A DNA stretch of 5,661 bases from an uncultured Candidatus Nemicrothrix sp. (GTDB taxonomy: Bacteria; Actinomycetota; Acidimicrobiia; Acidimicrobiales; Acidimicrobilacustridaceae): the NCBI GenBank assembly GCA_903827085.1, contig CAIKHC010000418.1, forward strand, positions 1 through 5,661, given 5' to 3'. Below, one piece after another: positions 1-5,035 of the stretch. The translations under genes were made by a program, and so were the position numbers. Under the pieces are notes generated by a model. The model did not search any database. It saw only the letters and a list, made by a program, of their open reading frames with translations, and had not been told where the DNA came from. Numbering within the stretch: position 1 is the first letter of the stretch; the number at the start of each line of letters is the position of its first letter.

Positions 1-328
1 CGTGCTCATCCATTCGTACTCGATCGCCCAGGATTGCTCCGCCAGTGAACGGAGACGAAGGGTCGATCGCGAGCACGCCAACGCTGACGTCGACAGATCG
101 CATCTCGCGGACAAGCGCCGACGTAAGCGTCGACTTGCCGGCGCCGGGAGCTCCGGTAATTCCAACTGTCGTCGCTGCTCCGGCAAGCGCGTGCGTGACT
201 TCGCTCACCGAACGAGCGTCATCACCACCACGTTCAACTTTTGAAAGCAGCCGCGCTAGCGCAGACCTATCTCCGGATCTCGCTGCAGCAAGGAGTGCTG
301 CAGCGTCCGCATCAACGGGAGTGGTCAT
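1..328 (-). CDS. meaB: MeaB/ArgK-family GTPase, methylmalonyl-CoA mutase chaperone (partial, N-terminal third)
   Basis: This is a cytoplasmic G3E-family P-loop GTPase. MeaB proteins bind methylmalonyl-CoA mutase and use GTP to gate cobalamin loading and protect the enzyme. The window holds the first 109 residues; the rest lies beyond the left edge (family members are usually about 310-330 residues). Residues 1-50 form a helical N-terminal extension. The Walker A loop GAPGAGKST is at about 59-67, followed by the family signature DPSSPFTGGAILGDRVRM at about 89-106, which separates MeaB from other P-loop GTPases. The ATG at 326-328 is the first possible start because an in-frame TAG lies four codons upstream. 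The gene is 41 bp downstream of the Nfu gene on the same strand, so they may be co-transcribed, although a -10-like hexamer precedes the ATG. The related cobalamin adenosyltransferase-linked proteins are less likely given the signature. Confidence 0.93.
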   Translation of the reverse strand, partial: MTTPVDADAAALLAAARSGDRSALARLLSKVERGGDDARSVSEVTHALAGAATTVGITGAPGAGKSTLTSALVREMRSVDVSVGVLAIDPSSPFTGGAILGDRVRMDEH

Positions 329-334
329 GGCTCC

Positions 335-340
335 ACGCTA
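335..340 (-). promoter_or_regulatory. Possible -10 element for meaB (leaderless)
   Basis: On the minus strand TAGCGT fits the actinobacterial TANNNT -10 pattern and is separated from the meaB ATG by exactly six bases (GGAGCC), so transcription could start at the A of the start codon. The hexamer also contains the in-frame stop that fixes the start. No convincing -35 is visible. A GGAG lies only two bases before the ATG, too close for a normal ribosome binding site. Confidence 0.35.
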
Positions 341-369
341 GGACAGCGATTGGCGTCACGATCGGTTGC

Positions 370-636
370 TCAGAGAGAGACTGGGGTTTCACCGATGACG
401 TGGTTTGCCGCACCAGCGTCGATGACTTCGGTGACGCCTGGAACACGGTCGATGAGAATGCGCTCAAGACCAGCCTTGAGCGTGACGGTTGAGGCGGGGC
501 ACGAGACACAGGCACCAATGAGTTCCACGGTGACCAAACCGGTCTCCTCATTCACATCGTGCAGAAGGACATCGCCGTTATCGGCCTGAATTGCCGGGCG
601 AATGACCTCGATGACTTTTTCGACCTGTTCACGCAC
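370..636 (-). CDS. Standalone NifU C-terminal (Nfu) domain iron-sulfur cluster scaffold
   Basis: An 88-residue cytoplasmic protein consisting of little more than the NifU C-terminal domain. Nfu proteins carry a bridging [4Fe-4S] cluster on a dimer and pass it to target enzymes. The diagnostic stretch GACVSCPASTVTLKAG spans about 41-56; Cys43 and Cys46 form the CxxC cluster ligand pair. The N-terminal VIRPAIQADNGDVLLHDV (about 11-28) also matches the family. No A-type degenerate domain is present, unlike E. coli NfuA, so this is the short form seen in actinobacteria and as the end of NifU. The start is GTG at 634-636: an in-frame TAG four codons upstream rules out a longer form, and no Shine-Dalgarno sequence is present. 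meaB follows after 41 bp. The frame ends in TGA at 370-372. Confidence 0.92.
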   Translation of the reverse strand: MREQVEKVIEVIRPAIQADNGDVLLHDVNEETGLVTVELIGACVSCPASTVTLKAGLERILIDRVPGVTEVIDAGAANHVIGETPVSL

Positions 637-642
637 AGCGCG

Positions 643-648
643 AGTCTA
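643..648 (-). promoter_or_regulatory. Probable -10 element for the Nfu gene (leaderless)
   Basis: TAGACT on the minus strand fits TANNNT and ends six bases before the GTG start, the spacing expected if transcription begins at or next to the start codon. No ribosome binding site is present. A -35 at the usual distance is not recognisable. The promoter lies back to back with that of the divergent operon beginning at 713. Confidence 0.45.
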
Positions 649-678
649 CGGAATCAGCAGCGCGACGCCACACCTGGG

Positions 679-706
679 TTGCGATTCATTCCCACCGTGC
701 GAGACT
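679..706 (+). promoter_or_regulatory. Possible promoter of the 713-3062 operon
   Basis: TTGCGA (679-684) resembles a -35 box. A 16-bp spacer leads to GAGACT (701-706), which keeps the A2, A4 and T6 of a -10 box and lies six bases before the ATG at 713. There is no purine-rich ribosome binding site between it and the start, so a leaderless transcript is plausible. The first base of the -10 is not the usual T, so the call is tentative. Confidence 0.35.
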
Positions 707-712
707 GTTGGC

Positions 713-898
713 ATGATCGCAGCCATCCTCGGACACCAAGGCGGTTGGGACGAAGCGCTCTTGGTCCTTGTCCCGATCGCCGTTTTCGTCGGACTCCTTT
801 GGCTCGCAAACAAACGAGCGAAGGCGATTCAGGCCAAGCGCCTCAATGGCCAAGCCCAACCCGACCCAAGCGCTCCTCCTGCCCCTGGGGCCGATTGA
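713..898 (+). CDS. Small single-pass membrane protein, function unknown
   Basis: A 61-residue protein that I cannot assign to a named family. Residues 1-13 are a short polar or amphipathic N-terminus (GHQGGWDE). Residues 14-32 form one hydrophobic helix (ALLVLVPIAVFVGLLWLA), followed at once by a strongly basic stretch (NKRAKAIQAKR, 33-43) that predicts a cytoplasmic C-terminus by the positive-inside rule, then a tail rich in Pro, Ala and Gln. I chose the ATG at 713 because the upstream extension of the frame (from 602) is low quality, overlaps the Nfu promoter and start, and would bury the membrane helix. The stop codon overlaps the next start (TGATG), so it is the first gene of a coupled operon with the DsbA-family protein and the transporter. 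It may be an accessory subunit or anchor for one of those; that is inference from position only. Confidence 0.7.
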   Translation: MIAAILGHQGGWDEALLVLVPIAVFVGLLWLANKRAKAIQAKRLNGQAQPDPSAPPAPGAD

Positions 899-1521
899 TG
901 GCGATCGAGTCCGTGCACTTCTTCGCAGATCCCTGCTGCCCGTGGACATGGAACACGAGCCGCTGGCTTGTCGAAGCTGCCGACCGTTCCGGCGTTTCAA
1001 TCATCTGGCGCACGCTCAGCCTGGCGGAACTCAACAAAGACCGCGAGGTACCCGAGCATTTCCGACCCAAGCTGACATGCAGCCGACGGATGGCCCGCGT
1101 GCTCGAAGCGCTTCGTGCCGAAGGCCGCAACGACGAAATGCGAGCGATGTTCACCGCGTACGGCTCGCGTCTTCATCACGATGACCACGATCCAAGCGAT
1201 GGCCTCATCACCACTTGCGCCACCGACTGTTCCGTCGACAACTCATTCGCCACCGACGCACTTAATGACGAATCTTGGGACACAGCGATCACTGAATCGG
1301 TAAATGAAGCAATGGAACTGGCCGGACCCGACGTTGGTTCACCAATCATTGCGGTCCCCGAGTTAGGACGCGGCTTCTTCGGACCAATCGTGTCTCCGCC
1401 TCCGACTGGTGACGAAAGCCTCGCCCTATGGAACGTCCTCACTGCATCGTTTGAACTTCCTACCTTCTTCGAACTCAAACGAGGGCGGCGCGACGCAGTT
1501 GCGTTCGGCCCCCGTCCGTGA
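898..1521 (+). CDS. DsbA-family protein, mycothiol-dependent nitroreductase (Rv2466c)-like, with a CPWT active site
   Basis: A 207-residue cytoplasmic thioredoxin-fold protein with no signal peptide. Length and order of motifs match the Mycobacterium tuberculosis Rv2466c family, which uses mycothiol to reduce disulfides and nitro compounds. Visible landmarks are FFADPCCPWTWNTSRWL (about 8-24), with nucleophilic Cys14; VGSPII with the cis-Pro at about 149; FFGPIVS at about 160-166; and the C-terminal FFELKRGR at about 190-197. A helical lid domain occupies roughly 55-140. The second active-site cysteine of the family's CPWC motif is Thr17 here, so the protein cannot form the usual intramolecular disulfide and would act by a monothiol mechanism with mycothiol, or have another role. 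Cys13 beside the nucleophile, and Cys61, Cys107 and Cys111, are further thiols. The ATG at 898 overlaps the previous stop by one base, and its own stop overlaps the transporter GTG by four, so translation is likely coupled. Confidence 0.87.
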   Translation: MAIESVHFFADPCCPWTWNTSRWLVEAADRSGVSIIWRTLSLAELNKDREVPEHFRPKLTCSRRMARVLEALRAEGRNDEMRAMFTAYGSRLHHDDHDPSDGLITTCATDCSVDNSFATDALNDESWDTAITESVNEAMELAGPDVGSPIIAVPELGRGFFGPIVSPPPTGDESLALWNVLTASFELPTFFELKRGRRDAVAFGPRP

Positions 1522-3062
1522 CGAGGCTCCAACATCGACACCGAGTTCCTCATGACTCGGCAAGAGCGTGGCTTGCGCCACGAAACGATGTCGTCGTCGA
1601 ACGGCGAACTCACGAGACCTCAACTTCGTCAACCTTCGAAGCTCATGTCGGGCCGTTCCACGAATGGCAACGCAACGTCGAACTCAGTGTCGATACTGAT
1701 GGTCACACCATTGTCGACGAAATTGTCAACTACCGGCTCGCAGTGCCGCTGTGGGGAATCCTCTTTCGACCCGCACTTCGTCACCATCTTCGCCGACCTC
1801 CGCGCGCGGAGCAGCACCAACCTTGGTGGGCGCCGCCTGAAGCACTCGATGCACGCGCGGCAACAGTGCTCTCCGTCCTCTGCGCTTTTGCCGTCGTCGG
1901 TGGCTACTTAGGCACGCTCATCACTCAAACCCTCACCTACGCCGCCGATCAATTCGGCGCAGGAACGGGTGAACAGGGAACGCTTCTCGCGATTGTGCGC
2001 ATTGGCGTACTTCTCTCTCTTGGCATCGTTGTGCTCGCCGACAAACATGGACGCAAACGTGTACTCGTTGGTGCACTGATCGGCGCATGTCTCATTACCG
2101 CCGTCGGCGCCGCATCGACGGGAATGGTGTGGCTTGGAGTATCCCAAACGTTCGCGAGATCACTTTCGACCGTCGTCGTCATCCTCATTGCAGTCATGGC
2201 TGCCGAGGAAATGCCAGCAGGCACCCGTGCATTCGCCGTTTCTGTTGTAACGATGACCGCAGCACTTGGCGCGGGATTGTGCGTCCTCAACCTCGTCTAT
2301 GTCGATGCAGCACTAGGCGCTTGGCGCGTTGCGTATCTGGTTCCGTTGATTGCCATCTATCCATGCCTCAAGATGGCCCGTCGACTCCCGGAAACGAAGC
2401 GATTCGAATCTCGCCAGCGCAGAGTGGCCGCGGCAAGCGAAAGCGGTCTCAAAGATCGGATTCATTGGCGAAGATTCGCCTTGTTGGCAACAGGCGCGTT
2501 TCTTTGGTCGCTCTTCCTCGCCCCCGCCGCCCAGTTCCTCAACGAGTTCCTCCGAACCGAACGCGGATTCTCCGGCATTCTCATCGCCGTCTTCGTTCTT
2601 GCCACCAATACACCAGGCGGAATCGGCATCGTTGTTGGTGGAAAGTTGGCCGACCGTCACGGACGACGCGTCATTGGTGCAATCGGCATTGCCGGAGGCG
2701 TGCTGTTTACCGTCGTGTCGTATCTCTCTTGGGGCTGGCCGTTGTGGCTTGCATCGGTCGCTGCTGCAGTTATCGGCGCAGTCGCGGTACCGGCGCTTGC
2801 GGTCTATGGACCCGAACTGTTCCCCACAAGCCAACGCGGAACCGCGAACGGTGGGCTCCAGGTTGTGGCGGTGACAGGAAGCAGCCTTGGTCTGCTCACA
2901 GTTGGGTGGTTGGCAGATCAGGTAGGCGGACTTGGCCAAGCAATGGCAATCGTCGCAATCGCTCCAGCGTTGCTCGTTCTTCTCGTGGTGATCTGGTTCC
3001 CGGAGACAGCGCGTCGCGAGCTCGAAGATCTCAACCCGTCGGACCAGGAACACGACCAGTGA
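1518..3062 (+). CDS. MFS transporter with N-terminal SRPBCC-like domain
   Basis: A 514-residue fusion. Residues 1 to about 95 are soluble and resemble a shortened SRPBCC (polyketide cyclase/START-like) ligand-binding domain, best seen in VGPFHEWQRNVEL (44-56), VDEIVNYRLAVPLWG (66-80) and a basic helix to about 93. After a linker (WWAPPEALDARA) come 12 predicted membrane helices from about 114 to 494. MFS motif A is present in both halves: LADKHGRKR (173-181) and GGKLADRHGRR (374-384). LPETKRF ends the first half (290-296), and ELFPTSQRGTANG (433-445) and FPETARRELEDL (494-505) resemble the sugar and metabolite-proton symporter branch. A charged loop (about 290-318) separates the halves. The substrate cannot be read from the sequence. 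The start is GTG at 1518 in a GTGA overlap with the upstream stop; the next in-frame Met is residue 203, inside the membrane domain, so the extension is real coding sequence. It is the last gene of the operon. Confidence 0.9.
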   Translation: MTRLQHRHRVPHDSARAWLAPRNDVVVERRTHETSTSSTFEAHVGPFHEWQRNVELSVDTDGHTIVDEIVNYRLAVPLWGILFRPALRHHLRRPPRAEQHQPWWAPPEALDARAATVLSVLCAFAVVGGYLGTLITQTLTYAADQFGAGTGEQGTLLAIVRIGVLLSLGIVVLADKHGRKRVLVGALIGACLITAVGAASTGMVWLGVSQTFARSLSTVVVILIAVMAAEEMPAGTRAFAVSVVTMTAALGAGLCVLNLVYVDAALGAWRVAYLVPLIAIYPCLKMARRLPETKRFESRQRRVAAASESGLKDRIHWRRFALLATGAFLWSLFLAPAAQFLNEFLRTERGFSGILIAVFVLATNTPGGIGIVVGGKLADRHGRRVIGAIGIAGGVLFTVVSYLSWGWPLWLASVAAAVIGAVAVPALAVYGPELFPTSQRGTANGGLQVVAVTGSSLGLLTVGWLADQVGGLGQAMAIVAIAPALLVLLVVIWFPETARRELEDLNPSDQEHDQ

Positions 3063-3203
3063 GCATCTCGGGCGATTAACGCAAGGCACGGAACGTCGAG
3101 AGCGGAAAATGATCGACCCTCAGTACCTCGGCAAAAGCGCACAACGTGTGGTGGTTTCGGTCGGCACCAGCACCTGGCGTGAGAAGAAGTGCGCCCGCAG
3201 AAC
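3063..3203. other. Intergenic gap between convergent genes
   Basis: This 141-bp gap separates the stop of the transporter from the stop of the J-domain gene and should hold the terminators of both. The only structure I see is a 5-bp inverted repeat, TGGTG (3149-3153) and CACCA (3165-3169), around an 11-base loop and with no T-run on either side. It is too weak to call as a terminator. No reading frame in the gap looks like a gene. Confidence 0.5.
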
Positions 3204-3911
3204 TCATCGTCCGATGAGAATACGGCGAGCCTCGGAGAGTTCAGCGATTCGCTGAGCTGCCCCAGCGACTTCGGCCCCATGATCGGGATGAACCTCGCGC
3301 AAACGTTCGCGATAATTACGTTGCACGTCGCGAGATGACGGCGCGTTTGATTCGCGTGCAAAACCAAGTCGATCCAACGCCCACTTCACCGGATCGCCCA
3401 CTGCACTTCTCGAACCGGTAACGCCACCACGAAAACCGCTGAGCGACGCAATGAGTTCGGGGCCAACTGGGCCGCCCCAAGAAATGGCACGCCGAAGAAT
3501 GGCCATGACCGGCCGACGCGCCGACGGTGCAAGTGAGCCAGCCGCATACGCCGCACCAAGAATGTGCTGCTCTGGCGCACCACGGTCATCGAATTCGAAA
3601 GCGAGCGAATCGCCGTTCTCGACCAACCGGTGGGTCACAGCGTCAAGCCCAACAGTGTCGACCTGCAAGCGGAACCGAAGCCGGGGCTGGGAAACGCGGC
3701 GACCAGCTTCGAGTTCGTGTGTGAGCGCCTCAAGGTCAGGAACCATGTCCGGGTCGATCTCCGCCACAAAGCGGGCCACAACCCCTCCGAGAAGGACTCC
3801 ACCAAAGCCTGGGGACGGCTCGCAGGGAAGGTGGCTGGTTCCAAGGGCAACCCGTCGGGTGGGCGCGTGAGGACGAGAGCAGAAGATCTCAAGTTCAGCC
3901 AGCGCCACCAC
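3204..3911 (-). CDS. J-domain (DnaJ-like) protein with uncharacterised conserved N-terminal region
   Basis: A 235-residue cytoplasmic protein. The C-terminus (about 172-235) is a J domain: [19 protein letters not shown] carries the HPD tripeptide at 208-210, which stimulates DnaK ATPase, followed by helix III ending [10 protein letters not shown]. The N-terminal region (about 1-165) is globular and matches no named domain I recognise; it has [14 protein letters not shown] (11-24), [10 protein letters not shown] (34-43), then an alpha/beta stretch with FEFDDRG near 105-111 and a conserved-looking [13 protein letters not shown] near 130-142. No zinc finger or Gly/Phe linker is present, so it is not a general DnaJ but probably directs DnaK to a specific client. 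I prefer GTG at 3909-3911, which has a TANNNT hexamer six bases upstream and starts at the [10 protein letters not shown] strand. An ATG at 3981-3983 would add 24 residues of poor, Pro/Ala-rich sequence and overlap the glpX start on the opposite strand. Confidence 0.78.
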   Translation of the reverse strand: MVALAELEIFCSRPHAPTRRVALGTSHLPCEPSPGFGGVLLGGVVARFVAEIDPDMVPDLEALTHELEAGRRVSQPRLRFRLQVDTVGLDAVTHRLVENGDSLAFEFDDRGAPEQHILGAAYAAGSLAPSARRPVMAILRRAISWGGPVGPELIASLSGFRGGVTGSRSAVGDPVKWALDRLGFARESNAPSSRDVQRNYRERLREVHPDHGAEVAGAAQRIAELSEARRILIGR

Positions 3912-3917
3912 GAAGCG

Positions 3918-3923
3918 AGGGTA
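3918..3923 (-). promoter_or_regulatory. Possible -10 element for the J-domain gene (leaderless)
   Basis: TACCCT on the minus strand fits TANNNT and is followed by six bases (CGCTTC) and then a GTG in the correct frame. This geometry matches that upstream of the Nfu and meaB starts and is the main reason for preferring the start at 3911. No clear -35 is visible. If the ATG at 3983 is the true start, this hexamer is merely coding sequence. Confidence 0.35.
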
Positions 3924-3967
3924 TCGCCCTGCCTGTCTGAGGATCCGGTCGGGCGGAGCCGAGGCAG

Positions 3968-3973
3968 TATCGT
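3968..3973 (+). promoter_or_regulatory. Probable -10 element for glpX
   Basis: TATCGT fits TANNNT and ends eight bases before the glpX ATG. The intervening sequence is CTGCCCCC, with no ribosome binding site, so a transcript starting at or just before the A of the ATG is likely. A -35 at 16-18 bp is not recognisable. The site lies in the 70-bp space between glpX and the preferred start of the divergent J-domain gene. Confidence 0.45.
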
Positions 3974-3981
3974 CTGCCCCC

Positions 3982-4938
3982 ATGACCGACGTGCCCCTTG
4001 ACCGCAACATCGCCCTCGATCTCGTCCGTGTGACCGAGGCCGCTGCCCTCGCCGCCAGCCGGTGGATGGGCCGTGGCGACAAGGAAGGCGCCGACGGCGC
4101 AGCCGTCGATGCCATGCGCCTTGCCCTTCGGACCGTTTCCATGGACGGCACCGTCATCATCGGCGAGGGCGAGAAGGACGAAGCCCCGATGCTCTACAAC
4201 GGTGAGCGCATCGGCGACGGCTCTCCCCCCGAATGCGATATCGCAGTCGACCCAATCGATGGCACCACCCTGACCTCAAAGGGTCGAGGGAATGCACTTG
4301 CCGTCATCGCCCTCTCAGAAAAGGGTTCGATGTTCGATCCCGGCCCGTGCGTCTACATGGACAAGCTTGCTGTGGGCCCAGAACTCGTCGGAATGTGCAG
4401 CATCGAACTCTCCGCCACCGAGAACCTCAAAACAGTTGCGAAAGCAAAGCGCATCGACATTCGCGACGTCACCGCCGTTGTTCTTGACCGCGACCGCCAC
4501 GATGACCTCGTAGCCGAAATTCGCGAAGCCGGTGCCCGTATTCGACTCATTCCCGATGGCGACGTTGCTGGCGCGATCACGACGGCATGGCCCGATTCCG
4601 GCGCCGACATCATGTTTGGTATTGGTGGCACCCCCGAAGGCGTCATCGCCGCAGCAGCACTTAAAGGCATGGGTGGCGAACTGCAGGGTCGCCTCTGGCC
4701 GCGCGACGACGCCGAACGCAACGCAGCAATCGCCGCTGGCTACGACCTCAGCAAGGTTCTTTCCACCGACGACCTCGTTGCCGGCGATAACTGTTTCTTT
4801 GCTGCCACCGGCATCACCGACGGCGAACTCCTCAAGGGTGTTCACGTCAGCGCCGGCTTCGTTTCAACGCAGTCGCTTGTGATCCGCTCAAAGACCGGCA
4901 CAGTCCGACTGATGAACGCTCGTCACCGCCAGAACTAA
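3982..4938 (+). CDS. glpX: Class II fructose-1,6-bisphosphatase (GlpX)
   Basis: A complete 318-residue cytoplasmic enzyme that hydrolyses fructose 1,6-bisphosphate to fructose 6-phosphate, the committed step of gluconeogenesis; in many actinobacteria it is the only fructose bisphosphatase. It belongs to the Li+-sensitive, metal-dependent sugar phosphatase fold. Motifs in order: GRGDKEGAD with the metal-ligand Asp33; [17 protein letters not shown] (59-75), supplying catalytic and metal-binding acidic residues; the metal-binding DPIDGTTL (90-97); YMDKLAVGP (125-133), contacting substrate; [10 protein letters not shown] (190-199); and GIGGTPEGV (213-221), whose Glu219 is the family's late metal ligand. 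Length is normal for the family. The ATG at 3982 fits the family N-terminus ([17 protein letters not shown]). It is divergent from the J-domain gene, and a 97-bp gap separates it from the molybdoenzyme gene, so it is probably monocistronic. Confidence 0.97.
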   Translation: MTDVPLDRNIALDLVRVTEAAALAASRWMGRGDKEGADGAAVDAMRLALRTVSMDGTVIIGEGEKDEAPMLYNGERIGDGSPPECDIAVDPIDGTTLTSKGRGNALAVIALSEKGSMFDPGPCVYMDKLAVGPELVGMCSIELSATENLKTVAKAKRIDIRDVTAVVLDRDRHDDLVAEIREAGARIRLIPDGDVAGAITTAWPDSGADIMFGIGGTPEGVIAAAALKGMGGELQGRLWPRDDAERNAAIAAGYDLSKVLSTDDLVAGDNCFFAATGITDGELLKGVHVSAGFVSTQSLVIRSKTGTVRLMNARHRQN

Positions 4939-4960
4939 GGCATCCGGGCCCATCAATTCG

Positions 4961-4991
4961 GGCGAAAAGCCAAGGGAAACCCTTTCTCGCC
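4961..4991 (+). terminator. Candidate glpX terminator hairpin
   Basis: Starting 22 bases after the glpX stop, GGCGA and AAAG (4961-4969, one unpaired or shifted base) can pair with CTTT, a bulged C and TCGCC (4982-4991). An alternative smaller hairpin inside it is AAGGG-AAA-CCCTT (4972-4984). There is no downstream T-run, so it would be a non-canonical terminator of the kind common in actinobacteria, or only an RNA-stabilising 3' structure. Confidence 0.3.
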
Positions 4992-4994
4992 GCC

Positions 4995-5015
4995 CCGACC
5001 GTTGCACAGGGTCGG
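4995..5015. repeat. Inverted repeat upstream of the molybdoenzyme gene
   Basis: CCGACC (4995-5000) and GGTCGG (5010-5015) form a perfect 6-bp inverted repeat around a 9-base loop. It spans the putative -35 hexamer of the downstream gene, so it could be an operator, or a second stem of the glpX 3' end. Short repeats of this size also arise by chance in GC-rich DNA. Confidence 0.35.
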
Positions 5016-5029
5016 AGACGGAGTTGAAT
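5002..5029 (+). promoter_or_regulatory. Possible promoter of the molybdoenzyme gene
   Basis: TTGCAC (5002-5007), a 16-bp spacer and TTGAAT (5024-5029) lie six bases before the ATG at 5036. The arrangement has the same spacings as the proposed promoter of the operon at 713 (TTGCGA, 16 bp, GAGACT, 6 bp, ATG). The match to the -10 consensus is only partial. An alternative reading is that GAAGAG just before the ATG acts as a weak ribosome binding site. Confidence 0.35.
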
Positions 5030-5035
5030 GAAGAG

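Noticed and set aside
45..341. Plus-strand 98-residue frame opposite meaB
   Set aside because: A Ser/Ala/Thr-rich shadow of meaB; the minus frame has Walker A and the MeaB signature.
559..897. Upstream extension of the DsbA-family frame to 559
   Set aside because: The added residues are Arg/Pro-rich, overlap the divergent Nfu gene and its promoter, and are out of frame with the small membrane protein. Family length (about 207) matches the start at 898.
2087..3079. A 330-residue plus-strand frame and a 258-residue minus-strand frame (2313-3089) inside the transporter gene
   Set aside because: Both are extremely rich in Arg, Cys, His and Ser and show no domain. They are out-of-frame readings of the GC-biased MFS coding sequence, whose own frame has clear family motifs.
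3149..3169. TGGTG/CACCA inverted repeat in the convergent gap as a terminator
   Set aside because: Only five base pairs, an 11-base loop and no T-run. It is not distinguishable from chance.
3451..3870. Plus-strand frames opposite the J-domain gene (3451-3870 and 3564-4001)
   Set aside because: Their composition is that of shadow frames, whereas the minus frame carries the HPD motif and well-formed secondary structure elements.
4315..4845. A 176-residue antisense frame within glpX
   Set aside because: It mirrors glpX codons on the opposite strand and has no recognisable motif. Long antisense frames are common opposite highly codon-biased genes.
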